Shown: piece by piece, positions 32,167 to 45,678 of the stretch
Position numbering within the stretch: the stretch's first letter is position 1
Layout of the letters: each line of letters opens with the position of its first letter
DNA from: Rhipidocladum racemiflorum
Taxonomy: Eukaryota > Streptophyta > Magnoliopsida > Poales > Poaceae
Direction: 5' to 3'
Assembly (NCBI GenBank): GCA_036346355.1
Contig: CM070572.1
Coordinates: 37,237,944-37,301,943 of the forward strand
Length of the DNA: 64,000 nt
Notes under the pieces: generated by a model
The model's database searches: none
What the model was told of the DNA's origin: nothing
The model's input: only the letters and a program-made list of their open reading frames with translations
Translations under genes and position numbers: made by a program

Positions 32167-33479
32167 ATTGAAATGACGAAAACTTCTTGCTCACTTGACT
32201 TCTGTTAGACAGTCTCCAAAAGTAATTGCTTCAAGCTCATTTAGGAAAAAAAAACATATATAACAACTACTAATTAATCCCATTAAAAAAGGATTCAGTT
32301 TGTGGTGGTTTTACTGGTCAGGGATGCACAGGAAAATGAGTATAAAAGAAGTAGATACGTCATAATTTGTTTTTTTTTTAAGTAAACTAAAGATTGGAAT
32401 CCACAAAAAGAAAAGGCTAACGGGGCAACGGCGCGTCGGCGGCTTAAGATCTCTGTCACTAGTTCTTTTATTTATTTATTTTTGGCATAAGCTAAATTAT
32501 TAGTTATGCTTCGTTGCTCGGTAAAAATAAAGGTATATGTGTCGCGTTTAATCACTCGTATACATTTACCAATTTCCCCCCATGTTCTTAATTGCAAGAA
32601 AGAAAACATGGCTAGGCATTTCACCCTAGAAAACCGGAGAATTTGATTATTTACCACTTTAAACATATGGCTTCAAAAATTTATTACTGGACCCATAATT
32701 CATTGGCTTAGATGATTCCATATATCATTTGTTCAAGTGGCATCATAATCAAAGTGTCAATGTTTGAAGTGGCATCATAATCAACCTGTCCTCTACGTTC
32801 TCCTTCGCCACCTACTTGAAGTCAAAGCAGCTGTCGCCGATGAGTTATTTCAGAATTTGACACTCAATTCGCAAGCCTTTTTGCTCATTTGAATGATATA
32901 TGGGACCGTCTGTGTGTATGACAGTGAGCCAGTGTTAAATTCCGAAATGCGAATTTTAAAGTGTGTCAAATTCTGAAAACTCTCGTCGCCGATCCATCGA
33001 CCCTACAGCACGGAAACGATCGAGTTTTATACAGAAGAAGTCCACAAGCAATTCGAGTTCTTCTCTGGGAGAAAACCAGAAGCAAATATGTGACAAGCTG
33101 AGCATTTATCAAGTCGAGATGGTGATCCCTCGAAGAAAAAAAGAGTCGAGCTAATAAAAGCCGTTCTTTTATCTGGCTAAGCTAGGCTTTTTTTTCTCTC
33201 TTTCATTTTACCCCTCCTTTGGAAGGCCCGAACCCGATCCCATCCGGGATCCTGACCAAATCCTTGCCAAGCCCAGTTCATTCCAGCCCGAATCACACCC
33301 CACAAACAGGGCCTTCTTAGGCGGGTTTGGTTGGAGGCAAGCCTATGGGATACAAATATTCCCTTTGGGTTTTAGCTAGGCACCGGAGAAACGCCAATGG
33401 AATCCGTCTGGAATCAAGGCCGAAAGCACCATCCATGCTCACCAAATACTAACTCTATTATGCCTGGGAGAATTGTCGG
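32167..33479. other. Intergenic, no gene recognised
   Basis: GAAGTGGCATCATAATCAA occurs twice near 32736-32785. CCCACAAACAGGGCC at about 33299-33313 may be one end of a further Tourist MITE, but no partner was found. Confidence 0.5.
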
Positions 33480-34650
33480 CCTATCAGGCCGGCCACACCA
33501 CCCCCATTTTATTTTCCAAAAAAGTCATTTCATTTTCTCTAAATTACGTATTGATCCCTATAAATTATAAAGAAGTCTTTTGTGATTTTTTTTTGAGGTA
33601 AGAAAAACTTTTTAAAATAACGTTTGGGTCCCTTGGTTCGTTAATTTACAGAAAAGACGGAGCCTTAAATACAAATCTCGAACAAGCCCTTTTCTAATTT
33701 TTCAGGGTAGCGGTCAGGTCCAAAAAAATAACAAACAGATCCCCGTCCCTTACATCTAGGTCCTTTTTCCATTTTCCCCGAATAAAATATTTTCGTCAAC
33801 AGAAATATGTGTACAACTCTATCGCTAGACTTTTTTTCTCAACTCGATCTCTAATATTTTTCGAAACATGTATTACTACTTGGTGGACGCATAGAGTGCT
33901 AAACTCGACAAAAGAAAGTTGGCATCTCTGATATTTTTCGGACCTTCTCTAATATTTTTCGGAACATGTATTATTAACGCATCGAGTGTTAAACTCGGCA
34001 AAAAAAATGTTGGCATCTCTGATATTTTTTCGAAAAATGTATTATTACCCGGTTAACACATAGAGTGTTAAACTCGACAAAAGAAGGTTAACCGAGTAAT
34101 AACATAGTGTTAACCAAATTCATCAAAAGAAAGATGTGTACAAAAGAAATATGTGTGCGGCTCTATCTCTAAAGTTTTTTTTTGCAGCTCGATCTCGAAT
34201 ATTTTCCAAAACATGTATTATTACCTGGTGAACGCATATTGTGTTAAACTCGGCAAAAGAGAGTTATTTCTCCATTTTTCCTAAGAAAAACAAATTCGTT
34301 AAAAGAAATTTAGGTGAGCGTATATGGTGTACATCAAAAGAAAATGTATACAGCTCTATCTCTATAAATTTTTTTGCAAATCGGAATCTAATATTTTCAG
34401 AACATGTATTATTCGTTTTTTTGTTTTGCAAAAAGGCCCGTTATTACGTAAATTCGTCGACGGTTCCTACCTAGCGTTTTTCTTTTTTAAAAAACAAACA
34501 AAAGAACAAAAAAAATGCTTAGATCCTCTGATCTTTTTTCAGAACAAATTTTGATCAAATTTCGCAGAGCGGTCTCATCGAAATAAACATATCCAAGAAG
34601 GCAGGCACACGACTGGATATCAAAGGTGGAAGCGCGCGACCTTACCTATT
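33480..34650 (+). mobile_element. Helitron-like repeat, copy 3
   Basis: The run 33650-33790 shares GGAGCCTTAAATACAAAT, AACAAGCCCTTTTCT and AACAAACAGATCC text with copy 2 (26960-27060) and, inverted, copy 1 (15300-15560). At 33830-34260 an imperfect repeat of roughly 80-150 bp carries TCTAATATTTTTCG, ACATGTATTATTA and GTGTTAAACTCG about four times. The 3-prime end was not fixed. Confidence 0.45.
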
Positions 34651-35130
34651 ATATTTTTCTAGAGCCTGATGTTCCAGTGCGTCACGTCAATCGTCCATGG
34701 GTCAGTTCTACAGTGAAGCAGCATAGCATCACTGTACACACCGATTAACTAGTGATAAATAACCGACGATTGTTATAGCCAAGTACCGTTAGAGCACAGG
34801 TGTTTAGCTACTAAAATTTGAACTTTCGTAACACACAGGATAGATGAGGAGCTTAATTATTTTGTAGCATAGGCGCTTAAGCACGCACTTATGCTTAACA
34901 GTTGCTTATATGTGTAACTATATATAATAGACAGGTAATATAACGTCTAAGTACCAACAAAAGAGATGCTTGCGTCGATGGAAATGGCTTTTACATGGAT
35001 GCATGATGACGTTGCTATACTCTCTTTCTCTAGACACTTATCTATACATCGATCTTGCACTGTACATGCCTTTACTTGTAAAAACACTTTAAAATTTGAG
35101 TTTCATGCGCACAAGCTTGCACATGAATTC
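34651..35130. other. Intergenic, nothing recognised
   Basis: AT-rich; no gene or element end seen. Confidence 0.5.
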
Positions 35131-35278
35131 CTGTTTATTTACATTCGAAATTTTTTGAAATTCTTAGGATGTTGAGTTTAACCAGTTTACTACCTAGTTC
35201 ACACAAGTTTAAACTGAAATTCGAACTAGAGTTTCTTTTTTTTTTACTAATTTGATTGTAGGTATGTGTTGATTATAT
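35131..35278. mobile_element. TIR element (GGGCACC family), left fragment split by the copia element
   Basis: Read in reverse this segment aligns with the second half of 15648-15991 (CACATACCTACAAT, CTCTAGTT, TTTAAACTTG, AACTCAACATCCTA). Its outer terminus is eroded. Confidence 0.7.
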
Positions 35279-35711
35279 TGTTAGTGGTGATCTCAAGAGG
35301 AGCTAACAGAAGCTCCGAAATTTTCGGATCTAAGCCACTACACGTCATGCACGCGCATTGATCGGGAGCGCACCTAACTTCTTTGGTTTTGGTCCCGTCA
35401 GCCAGCGCAAGAATAAAAGGGTTGAGTCCGGCTTTTGTTCTTAGTGAGATATACTAAGAAACTGGTTCATCCTCTCCCCTCACACACCCATCCGATCCGG
35501 TGTTCTTGGCGCTAAGGTTGACGAAGACCATCTCCATCACCGTGCAAGTCACGGTGACCTTTCCCCTTACTGCCACTGCTTCATCGACAATCTACACCGA
35601 GCTATTCTAATGGGGTCTCCTAATCCGGGTCAGTGAACTATCTAATTTCCGCATTATTCATTGTGATCATGACTTAGGCTAGAAGACTTAGCACTTAGAT
35701 TATTTCTAACA
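35279..35711 (+). repeat. 5-prime LTR of the copia element
   Basis: 433 bp with TG...CA ends. Contains an AATAAAAGG stretch near 35411 that could serve as a TATA-like or poly(A) signal. Confidence 0.95.
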
Positions 35712-35713
35712 TT

Positions 35714-35726
35714 TGGTATCAAAGCC
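35714..35726 (+). promoter_or_regulatory. Primer-binding site of the copia element
   Basis: TGGTATCAAAGCC, two bases after the LTR, differs by one base from the complement of the initiator tRNA-Met 3-prime end. Confidence 0.85.
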
Positions 35727-36987
35727 GATCTAGCCTTATCATGTTCCTTTTAGCCCCGGTTTATTTCCTTTTCGGTCCGGATTAGCTCGTTTCTTGCTCG
35801 GATTGACAGTGAATTGGTTCGGATTAGGGGTAATTAGTCTCAATCCAGCACATAGAAGGAGGGGATAAGAATGATTGAACCCTAATTTCGCAAAATTCCC
35901 AATTTCCCGAACCCTAAAAAGCCCAAAATCCCCAAATAGATCAAAGAACCCTAAAGCAGAAGGGATTGGGGGCATACCCTTGATCGCCGGAAATGCGCGC
36001 CGCCTTAGCTCGCCTTCGGATGAGCTCCGTCGCACCGGCTCGCGCTCCTGCCGCGCGTGCGCCACCGCGGCTCCATGGTGCCGCCTCCTCTTGTGCGCGC
36101 GTGTGCAGTCGCGGCTTCTCGTAGCCGCCTCGCTTGTGTTGGTCCCGGCCGAATCAGCGCGTGCTCCACTTCGCCTCGCGGCTCCATCGCTGGCTCGCTC
36201 GTTCGCCTGAGCGACTGCTCGGCTGGCGCCGATATTGCCGCGCGGAGTTCTCGGATCGGAGAAAAGGGTTGGCATTAGGGTTTTCCAGCCGACCGCGTCG
36301 TCTTTGTTCGGATCTAGAGCGATCAGAGCCGTCCGATCGTTTCAGCGGTGGGATTCTTTTTCCTGGGCCGTGTGTTTTCGCTGCTTGGCCAGACTGCGCG
36401 TGGGCCTGCTGTTCCTGCTGGGCCGCATGACCTTTAGGCCCTCAGCCCTTTACTATTTTAGTAACTCTTTGCTATATATTATGTCTCATTTAATTTCAGC
36501 AGTAATTATTGTTATTCAATTTATTATTTCCTGGGCATTATTACAGTGCTTAGTTTTATGATTAATCTTCTGGGCCAATAATTTAATATGATGACTATTA
36601 TTTAGCTCACTTCAATATTTGCTTATTATGCCTTATTCAGCAAATGTTGTTCAAATTTTATTATTACATGGGGATTATTATTATGTTTAATTATTAATTT
36701 TTGAGCAAGTTAATTGATGTGTTCATTAATTTTATTTCATGATTATTTCTGAATATTGTCTCTGATTAATATGGAACCAACGGGAAATATTGATTAGAGA
36801 TTTAATGATGTTTTGGGATTATTTTGTGATCATAGTTATATTCTGACCAAAGTTGATTATAACTATGTGTCATACCTATTTAATTAAAACTGGGATTATG
36901 TTATAACCATGATCATATTCTGACCAACGTTGTTTATGACCATATGTTATTCATAAGTTAATTTAGTTCTTTTTCGTTTCTGCCCAA
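35727..36987 (+). other. Leader of the copia element
   Basis: Non-coding leader between primer site and gag. A GC-rich block (35990-36430) contrasts with AT-rich flanks. Two related segments with ATATTCTGACCAA and TTATAAC/TTATGAC lie near 36835-36880 and 36905-36950. The gypsy element is inserted at its end. Confidence 0.6.
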
Positions 36988-36992
36988 CGGTG

Positions 36993-39900
36993 TGTGAGGA
37001 GCCGTCCAGACTGTCCTCGAGCTATTGGAACACCCCGTTAACCTCATTGGATTTGGAGGCTAGCAACGATTCGCCGATGGCGCTCGCGATGCTAGCATCC
37101 AAGCCCAAATGAGATAACAGTGGAACCATTCAAATAACTCGACCACGCCCCAGATTCCCCGGTATGCAACCCGAACTCGCCCAGGATCGCCCCGCATACC
37201 GGTTTCCACTGCCACATCAATTCAATTTGCATAAAGGGGACAACGAACTCAAAACCCCACAACCGAACACGCAACGCGGAAGCACAACAAGACGACTAAA
37301 CCAAAGCACGAAGACAAACCTGACAACCACACCACTCAAACAATTCAACTAACAAACTAGAAAATTAAGCTGATGCAACCTAAACCAGGATAGCACAAAA
37401 ATTCGAAATTTCGGCATGACCTTCCTAGATTCTAGGACATCCACTCAGCAGACAAGAAAAGCAGTTGATATATCATGATAATATGGAAAGGATAAAAGCA
37501 ACAAACAAGCATGATAAGGACATCACAACACAACCACGATCAACAAGAGGAATACCAAGTCTTTAGGCCTCACAGGACAGGGAATACACAGCTAGCTATA
37601 CAACAAAAGCGAGTTAACCAACATATTAGCAAAATACGGCATCTCCTAAGTGTTCTCGCTTGAACACTTCCAAGCGTGTGTGACATCGCAGCATAACCTC
37701 TACTCGGTGTCCCGCCGGCACCGAGAGGCGAGGGATGTAACTCGCAGCCTCCCGATCCTCACCTGAAAACCACAAAGCGTAAGCATGAGTACGAATGTAC
37801 TCGCAAGACTTACCCGTGGTCCATATATGACCGACTCCAAAGGTTATGCATTTGGGTACAGAAGGAATAAAGCTGAAGGTAATAGTGCGGAAAAGCATTA
37901 ACATTTGTAGTATGAGTATGACAAATAAACCGATTACAAATTTAAAGCGCTTATTGACCGCACCTACTTCTATCATGAAGTTGAAAGGTAACAACACTAA
38001 AGTAAAGCATTTACAACCATTTTAAAGCTCAAGTACAACGACGAGCCAGAATTTGAGTTATTACTACGTTGAGTGTCGGATGACGCGAGCGTGCTCATAT
38101 CCGAGAGCGGCAATTCGAATCGCTTAATTAACCTGCGCAGGAAGCATTGATCGCACGACATGTGCCACAAAGTACCTCATGTCAACCCTCCCATCCATAC
38201 CCATTCGTTGAACCATCTTCATGCGGTCCGAGCACCTAGCACCCTCGAGCGGCCCAAGCCCGGCTTGGCCTCGAGGGTCGGCCTAAGCCTCGCCCTCAAC
38301 CACGCCCAACCGCATGAGGGCATGATCCATCGAACGGCATGTGATGAAAGAGTGGCTTACCCTCCATAATCAGACATGCGATCAACCTAATGGTGCTCGA
38401 TCAACATGGCACACAAACGGATCGGTCCTTAATTGACACAAAGTGACTACGCCAATTGAGTCTCCATACCCAATTGATCCTACTCTCCCGCCCGGTCGCC
38501 ATTTATTAATATTTACCTCTAAGTAACATGACTGAACCCATTTCCAACATAGTTCACGTGTGTAACAATGAGTACTCTCAAGTGATGGAACCGTCCACCA
38601 CTTGGCCCAACCCCATTTTCTAAGCAAACTAAGCATGGACTCGCTTATATTACCCGTAATCTAGTTCCAAAGGATGTGTTCAACAAATACCAAGGAGTGT
38701 ATGTGCAGCAATTAGGATCTAGCCCTATCCCACAATTTAATCCTCATGCAAGACGTAATCGATCAATTAAGCGCTTTATTCACTAAAATAATATCACATA
38801 AAGGTTGAATATGCTTAGGTGCTTGCCTGATGCTTCACGGATCCTCAACAACAACTCGCTTCCCGTGATCACCCTCGACCACAGCCGCTTCACTCTTCGC
38901 GGGATCGTTCTCTACACGAGCACAATGCATGCGAAAATGAGATGCATGCTATGCCAAAGACATGTAATGAGAATTGAAGACAATATGCAAGCATTCGATA
39001 ACCAAAAAGGAAATACAATGCGAAAGTCCACCAACGGATAAGCAATAAATTTTGAAATGCCCAACACTATTTAACCTCTAATCTTTACAAATGGAAAACG
39101 ACTAACAACAACATTCATTTATTGAATCACCGCATAGAACTATCTATTATTGGTTAGCTCACCCCAAAATTCTACTAATAGCATTTCACACCTATTAACA
39201 AAGACTTAGACCGTACTTCTGTTCACACATGAACACTAGAGGAAGCGTGATATGATAATATAAACAACAGTCACACGCATTATCCACTATTCTAGGATTT
39301 CAAATGCTACCATCCTTTTCGGTATTTAATCATCTCGCTGACATTAATCTTTCGAGCATAGTCAAGTGCACCATAGCATTCCCTAACCATAACCTCCATC
39401 TACCATGCCCAACAATTCTAGAATGATAACTATAAGCCATTCACCCATTTTGATCTTTCACGCATAATCAATCATACATAATCGAGCATCCACAAAACTC
39501 TAACCTAGATTAGCATTAACTACCATCATGTACCACACGACCTAGATAAGGATTCTAGCATCTCATACTGTGGTTTAGCATCAAACCAACATCCGCTAAA
39601 CACATTCATTTACTAATCGAACTCAATCACTAAACAGAACCTTGTTGGTATTTGATCGAACACCCAGTAGGCGCATTTCAACAACTACTTCGATCAAATA
39701 TTCACAGCTAGTGGTTTAATTGTTCATCATGCACTAGAGAATGAAGACCCCAACGCAACGCAGACTCATCCCCCACAATCTCACAAGTCTCGGGTCATAA
39801 GCATCCAATGCAGATTGTTAATCACAGACTAGAGGCTGCGGCCATACGAAATAAAGCCAGGAAACTAGACCTGGCACAACTCTCACAGGATGCAACCGAA

Positions 39901-40795
39901 GCATAAAGCTCCGAGAGACAGCACGGCCACACTCTAGAATCATTAAGCCACATAAGGTAGTACCCAGGATCAGAGTTACCAAATACACGCTATAACCGAG
40001 CCCCAAGCAGATCCTCGATGTATCTCCACCAGGAGGGCGACTACATAGCCAACCGCAGGAGCTCCAGGAGACGGCACAAGGAACCAGGAGGCCGAACCAG
40101 GAGCAAGAGGAAATGAAGTTCAACCATTAGTAGCACCCTCCCCATCTACTAAACCATTCACCCACAAACCAGTGCACTAGATTTCGAATTAATCCCTCAA
40201 TTTCTCAACCGACACAAGCACATCGAGGCGCAGCCTCAAGTCCTGATCTAAATTGCCCCCAAAATTACAGAATGACAACAATGAATAATGCGCCCATACC
40301 ACATTCATGCCCCACCCGAAATACTCAAGCACCAATTGGGGGGGGGGAATCTCCACTGCACCACAAACCCAAACCATGGCCGGGTTGAAGCTAGGGCTCG
40401 GCCATGGAGAGGTAGAGGGAGGGAGAGAGAGAGAGAGAGAGAGAGGGAGGCCTTCTTTGCCAGTACCAATGGGAGGAGGCGGCCGTGTGGCTACGGGCAG
40501 TGCAGGCCAGGTGGGAGCAGGGAGACGGCGGCGTCGCCGGTGGGAGGAGGTGGCACGAGGCAGGCCGACCAGCCGGGTGGAGGCGGCGCCCAGCGCAGGC
40601 AGTGAGCCGAGCCAGCGCAGAGGAGGGCGAGGCGCCAGCGTGGAGAACGAGAGGGGAAAAGAAGCGAGGCGTCGGCGTTGGGAAATGGGAAACCGGCTGG
40701 GGAGGAAAGAAAATGAAGTTGGGGAAAAATTGACTGGGATATTACCTTTCTACCCCCCCATGACCACTCACCAGAAAAATACCAGGACCATGACA
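36993..40795 (-). repeat. 3-prime LTR of the gypsy element
   Basis: 3803 bp, no credible coding sequence. The end near 40420-40445 carries a GA microsatellite and GC-rich sequence that give spurious long frames. It differs from its partner in clusters of stereotyped changes and at scattered single bases. Confidence 0.95.
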
Positions 40796-40810
40796 AATCC
40801 TTCCCCCTTA
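40796..40810 (-). promoter_or_regulatory. Polypurine tract of the gypsy element
   Basis: On the minus strand TAAGGGGGAAGGATT directly precedes the 3-prime LTR. Confidence 0.8.
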
Positions 40811-40899
40811 GGGGAATCTCGCCCCGAGATTCAAAACATGTACATAGTTGGAAAGGAAAGGATACCGACAAAAACTGCGAAGGGACAGAATCGAAGCAC

Positions 40900-42933
40900 T
40901 TACATAACTTGGAAGAAATCGGGATACTCGCCCTTCAAATGATCCTCCCGCTCCCAGGTGGCTTCATCTTCAGTGTGATTGCTCCACTGAATCTTATAGA
41001 ACTTGAGAGCCTTCCTACGAGTCTTGCGTTCAACTTCATCTAAAACCCGGATAGGATGCTCTTTGTAGGACAGATCGGGTTCAGGCTGAACCCCGAGTTC
41101 CTCCACCTCCAGAGATTCAAAGGGAGTACGGAGGCACTTCTTCAATTGCGAAACATGGAAGACATTGTGGACCATCTCGAGTGAGGGAGGGAGTTCCAAC
41201 TGATATGCCACCTGACCACGCCTTCCAAGGATCCGGAATGGACCTATGTAGCGAGGTGCCAATTTTCCTTTAACTCCAAAACGACGGGTGCCCCGGAGAG
41301 GAGATACCTTCAAATAGACAAAGTCGCCAATGTCAAAGAAGAGAGGTCTCCTACGGTGATCAGCATAGCTCTTCTGTCGCGATTGTGCTACCCTCAGATT
41401 CTCTTGGATGGTTTTCACCTTATCTTCTGCCTCCATGACTAGTTCAGGCCCAAGGAATGAACGTTCCCCACTCTCAGACCAGTTCAGAGGTGCCCGACAG
41501 CTACGACCATAGAGTGCTTCGAAAGGAGACATTTTGATGCTAGTTTGGTAGCTGTTGTTGTAGGCAAACTCAGCATACGGAAGGCACTCATCCCATTTCT
41601 TCCCATAAGATAGAACACAAGACCTCAACATATCCTCAAGTATCTGGTTGACCCTCTCAGTTTGGCCGTCAGTTTGTGGGTGATATCTTTGAAAGTGAAG
41701 TAACTTAGTGCCCAACGCTTCATGCAAGCTTTTCCAGAACCGAGAAACAAACTGAGAGCCTCGGTCTGAAACTATCCGCTTTGGTACTCCATGAAGACAT
41801 ACAATCCGAGAGATGTACAACTCCGCATACCTCTTGAATTGATAAGCTGTGCGAACGGCTAGAAAATGTGCTGACTTGGTCAACCGGTCGACAATAACCC
41901 AAATTGAATCATGACCCGAAGAAGTCAGGGGTAGGCCGGTAATGAAATCCATGCTAATATCCTCCCATTTCCAGTTTGGGACGGGCAATGGCTGAAGAGT
42001 GCCAGCTGGCTTGAGATGTTCCGCTTTCACCCTTTTGCAAACATCGCATTCGGACACATAACGAGCAATCTCGTGCTTCATGCGGGTCCACCAAAACTGC
42101 CGTTTCAAGTCTTGGTACATCTTATTGCTACCCGGATGAATGGTGAGCAAAGAGTTGTGTGCCTCATCAAGGATCGCCCGCTTCAACTCTTGGGCATCCG
42201 GGACAACTATGCGCTGGCCGAACCACAAGGTTCCTTGCTCATCCAGGCGAAAACCAAGGGCTTGGCCAGAACTCACCTTGTCGCGAATTTGGGAGACACC
42301 CCCATCACCCTTCTGAGCCTCCCGAATCTGATCAAGCAATGTGGACTTCAATTCCACATTAGACAAGGTCCCTTCTTCTATCATTTCCAGGTTGAGCTTC
42401 TGGAACTCAGCACAAAGGGTGGCACTTCGTGGTGGAAGAGCAAGGCAATGGCATTGTACCTTGCGGCTCAATGCGTCAGCCACCACATTGGCCTTCCCAG
42501 GGTGGTAATGGACTTCCAAATTGTAGTCCTTTATCAATTCAAGCCACCGTCTTTGCCTCATATTCAGGTCTGCCTGCGTGAAGATGTACTTGAGGCTTTT
42601 GTGATCGGTGTAGACATTGCACTTGTTCCCCAAGAGATAATGGCGCCAAATCTTCAATGCATGGACCACTGCTGCAAGCTCCAAATCATGGGTGGGGTAG
42701 TGCTCTTCATGACATTTTAGCTGCCGAGACGCATAAGCGACAACTCGGCTGTCCTGCATAAGCACACAGCCGAGTCCGATGCCAGATGCATCGCAGTAGA
42801 CGTCGAACGGCTCGTGAATATTGGGCTGGGTGAGGACCGGAGCTGTAGTGAGGCGCTGCTTCAGAGTCTGGAATGCCCGCTCACAGCCCACGGACCACTT
42901 GAACTCGATGCCCTTCTTCAGTAACTCCGTCAT
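40900..42933 (-). pseudogene. Gypsy pol: RNase H, integrase and chromodomain-like tail
   Basis: An open frame of 677 codons forms the 3-prime part of pol. RNase H residues are visible in YCDASGIG, HDLELAAVV and YTDHKSLKYI. The integrase zinc finger follows (H and H in HNSLLTIHPG, then CDVCKR), then the DDE core: Asp in MDFITGLP, Asp in SDRGSQF, Glu in TERVNQ. After a GPF motif in the C-terminal module, the tail HPIRVLDEVE..WSNHTEDEATWE is the chromodomain-like segment thought to guide integration in chromoviruses. This part is intact. It is called a pseudogene because the upstream frame is broken, so the polyprotein could not be made as written. It acts in cDNA degradation of RNA and in integration in the nucleus. 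Confidence 0.93.
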
Positions 42934-44169
42934 AGGCTTGGCTATCTTGGAGAAGTCCTGAATGAAACGGCGATAATAGCCACCAAATTCCCAAGGAAAT
43001 CATGATCTCGGTGACAGACTTGGGTTGTTCCCATTTGAGCACGTCCTGTACTTTGCTTGGGTCGACAGCGACACCTTGCTCGGAGAGGACGTGCCCCAAG
43101 AACGATACCTCCTTCAGCCAAAATTCGCACTTGCTGAACTTGGCATAAAGGCGATGTTCTCGAAGCCTCCTGAGAACAATGTGAAGATGCTTGGCATGGT
43201 CTTCTTCATTCGCCGAATAGATAAGGATGTCATCAATGAAGATGACCACAAAGGAATCAAGCTCTTCCATGAAGATGGAATTCATCATGTACATGAAGTA
43301 TGCCGGTGCATTCGTCAACCCGAACGACATGACGGTGTACTCGTACAGCCCATACCGAGTGGAGAAGGCTGTCTTCGGAATATCCTCAGCCCGGATCTTA
43401 ATCTGATGGTACCCGAGCCTCAGGTCAATCTTGGAGAATACCTGCGTTCAAAGAAGTCGATCGAACAGGATATCAATCCGCGGCAGAGGGTATTTGTTCT
43501 TGATAGTAACCTGCATTCAAAGGGCGATAATCCACACATAGACGAAGAGAACCGTCCTTCTTAGTCACGAAGAGCCGAGCGACCCCAAGGTGAGGAGCTT
43601 GGGCGAATGAACCCCTTGTCCATCAGTTCCTTTAACTGCTTCTTCAATTCCGCCAATTCATTTGGCGGCATCCTATATGGCCGCTTGGACACGGGAGCAG
43701 TCCTGGGTTGGAGTTCAACCACGAACTCAATGTCACGATCAGGCGGCATCCTGGCGATTCAGTGGGAACACATCCGGTACTCGAAACCACGGAATGGACT
43801 CTAACTCCTCAATTTCAGCACCATTCAAGGAGCAAAGAGTGGCATTGCCACCATCGAGAAGTAGAGTCAACTGGTCGCCCTTCGGCCCCTTGAGCGAGAT
43901 GGAGCGACGAGAACAATACAGAATGGCCTGCTGTCGTGTTAGCCAATTCATGCCCAAGATAACATCTATCCCACGAAGGTCAAGGAGTAGCAAGTTGACA
44001 AAGAATGGAACCCCTTGGATTAAAACAGTTGCTTCTTGGACTACTTGATTTGCAACCATCTTTGAACCCGGTGCTTCAATGAGGAAGGGGTGTTGCGCAA
44101 CTCACTCTCATTTGATGATGCATAGCAAAATCCTTGCGAATAAGCGAATGAGAAGCCCACTGAATCAAA
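42934..44169 (-). pseudogene. Gypsy pol: protease and reverse transcriptase, frameshifted
   Basis: Pieces in different frames follow the expected order. The protease region has its DSG active-site context near 44150-44168, out of frame by one base, followed by DVILGMNWL at about 43950. The RT start is ELKKQLKELMDKGFIRPSSSPWG near 43600-43680. The RT palm lies in the frame 43330-42950: MSFGLTNAPAYF, the catalytic VIFIDDILIYS, and CEFWLKEVSFLGHVL. Frame changes fall near 43585, 43510, 43445 and 42980-42990, several at CAG or CTG. All catalytic motifs are present, so loss of function rests only on the frame changes. Confidence 0.85.
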
Positions 44170-45640
44170 GCAGAACTCTAGCAAGATGCCCATCAATGCA
44201 TAACATACCCGTCAACACATGGTTGCTCTTTGGAATCGCCTCGGCGTCGGTGTAGTGGACCCGGCCATGCTTGGCGCTTGAGGTGCCTTCCGTAGGGACG
44301 TGGAGGCGGTGCGCCCTGAGGCCTTGGAGCATCGTGAGTCGCTGCCCGCTTGGGAAAAGGGCAATCTCGATGAAGTGTCCGCGCGCCACAGGTTGTAGCA
44401 TGGGCGGAACCTGAACTTGCCCCGCTCTCACTCCGGCGGTGGCGGTGGAGGCCGGGAGCAACAACAGAGCAGGCGGGGCAGGGCATCGGTAGTAGCGGAA
44501 GTGTAGGAGCAGTGCCCTCGGTAGAGAAAAACCGATCAGAAACGCAGCGACTAGCCAATTTGGAACATGTGTCGTCCTCTTAGTTTCTTCTCTTCCTGGT
44601 GATTCTTCATCTTATGCTCAACGATGATCGCCCGACTCACCAAGTTATTGAAGTCAGGAAATCACACACAGAGAGCTTGTCTTGCATCTTTCTTGACAGC
44701 CCACCCATGAAAGCAGTCACTGCTTCTTACAGTCGGTGTTCACTTCTTCCGCGCATATTGGGCCAAATAGTTGAAATCTCGAGAATAGTCCATCACTGGA
44801 CTTGTTCCCTTTGCTTGAGAGAGAGGAACTCCTGCCTCTTAATATCCATGAGCCCCTTCGGGATGTGATACGCCCGAAAGGCCTCACGGAACTCCGCCCA
44901 AGTCACCTGGTGACCGCGGGCTGCATGACAAGGAAATTAGCCCACCAAGCACCGCCAGGCCTCAAGTCGTTGAGCAACAAAGAGTGCCTTTTCATGATCT
45001 TCGCGGCGGATGAGAGCAAACTTACGCTCAATTGTGCGCAACCAATCATCGACCTCAAGTGGCTCGTTGGCGCGAGAAGGTGGGTGGTGTGTATGCAAGA
45101 AATCCAGATAGCCATTGGGGCGGTCGCCCATCGCGGCCACCTCGAGGAGCCTCGATTACGGACAAGCATCTCGAGTCTGTTGGTTGCTCGCTGATTTTGT
45201 TCGACCTCAAGAAGACATCCAAGAGGTTGGGAGGAGGAGGCGGATCGCCATCGTGAGGCTGCGATCGCCCCGCACCCTCATCACCTCCCATATCCCCGTG
45301 GGTCCTCATTCTGTCGTCAACCAAAAGTAGACGACACGAGTTAGACACCACAAGGAAGGAATAAGCTCTTACACTCGGCCAAAAATTCTAATTTAAACAT
45401 GAGCTAGACAAGAGCACAATCTAACATACATAAAAGCATAGATCAAGATGCAAAATGACATGGCAAGGCATATGCATGCATGGTATGACATGAAATGCAC
45501 GATTCCAACGTGATCGCTTCTCCCACACTCATTATTCAACCCACGCAACCGAATTATAAACATAGGGCGGGTAATATAGCGTTAATTTCTACTAGAAGGC
45601 TAGTAAACCACAATCAATCACCTAAGTGGTTGTCAAGTTT
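44170..45640 (-). pseudogene. Gypsy gag, frameshifted
   Basis: N-terminal text PPPPPNLLDVFLRSNKI lies near 45195-45250. The Retrotrans_gag core PLEVDDWLRTIERKFALI is at about 45000-45060. A decayed zinc-knuckle region GHFIE..CPFPKR spreads over two frames near 44345-44400, followed by GRVHYTDAEAIPKSNHVL leading into the protease. Gag forms the virus-like particle in the cytoplasm. Many frame changes prevent translation as written. Confidence 0.75.
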
Positions 45641-45658
45641 AGAGTTCGTCTTTATGCA

Positions 45659-45674
45659 CCTTGCTCTGATACCA
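45659..45674 (-). promoter_or_regulatory. Primer-binding site of the gypsy element
   Basis: On the minus strand TGGTATCAGAGC lies four bases inside the 5-prime LTR, complementary to initiator tRNA-Met. Confidence 0.9.
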
Positions 45675-45678
45675 GCCT

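Noticed and set aside
35739..36275. 178-codon minus-strand frame
   Set aside because: It is in the GC-rich non-coding leader of the copia element, antisense to it, with no family resemblance.
40307..40942. 211-codon plus-strand frame and relatives near 48990-49526
   Set aside because: They lie in the GA-microsatellite and GC-rich end of the gypsy LTRs and differ in frame between the two copies.
42016..42720. 234-codon plus-strand frame
   Set aside because: It is antisense to the RNase H-integrase part of the gypsy pol.
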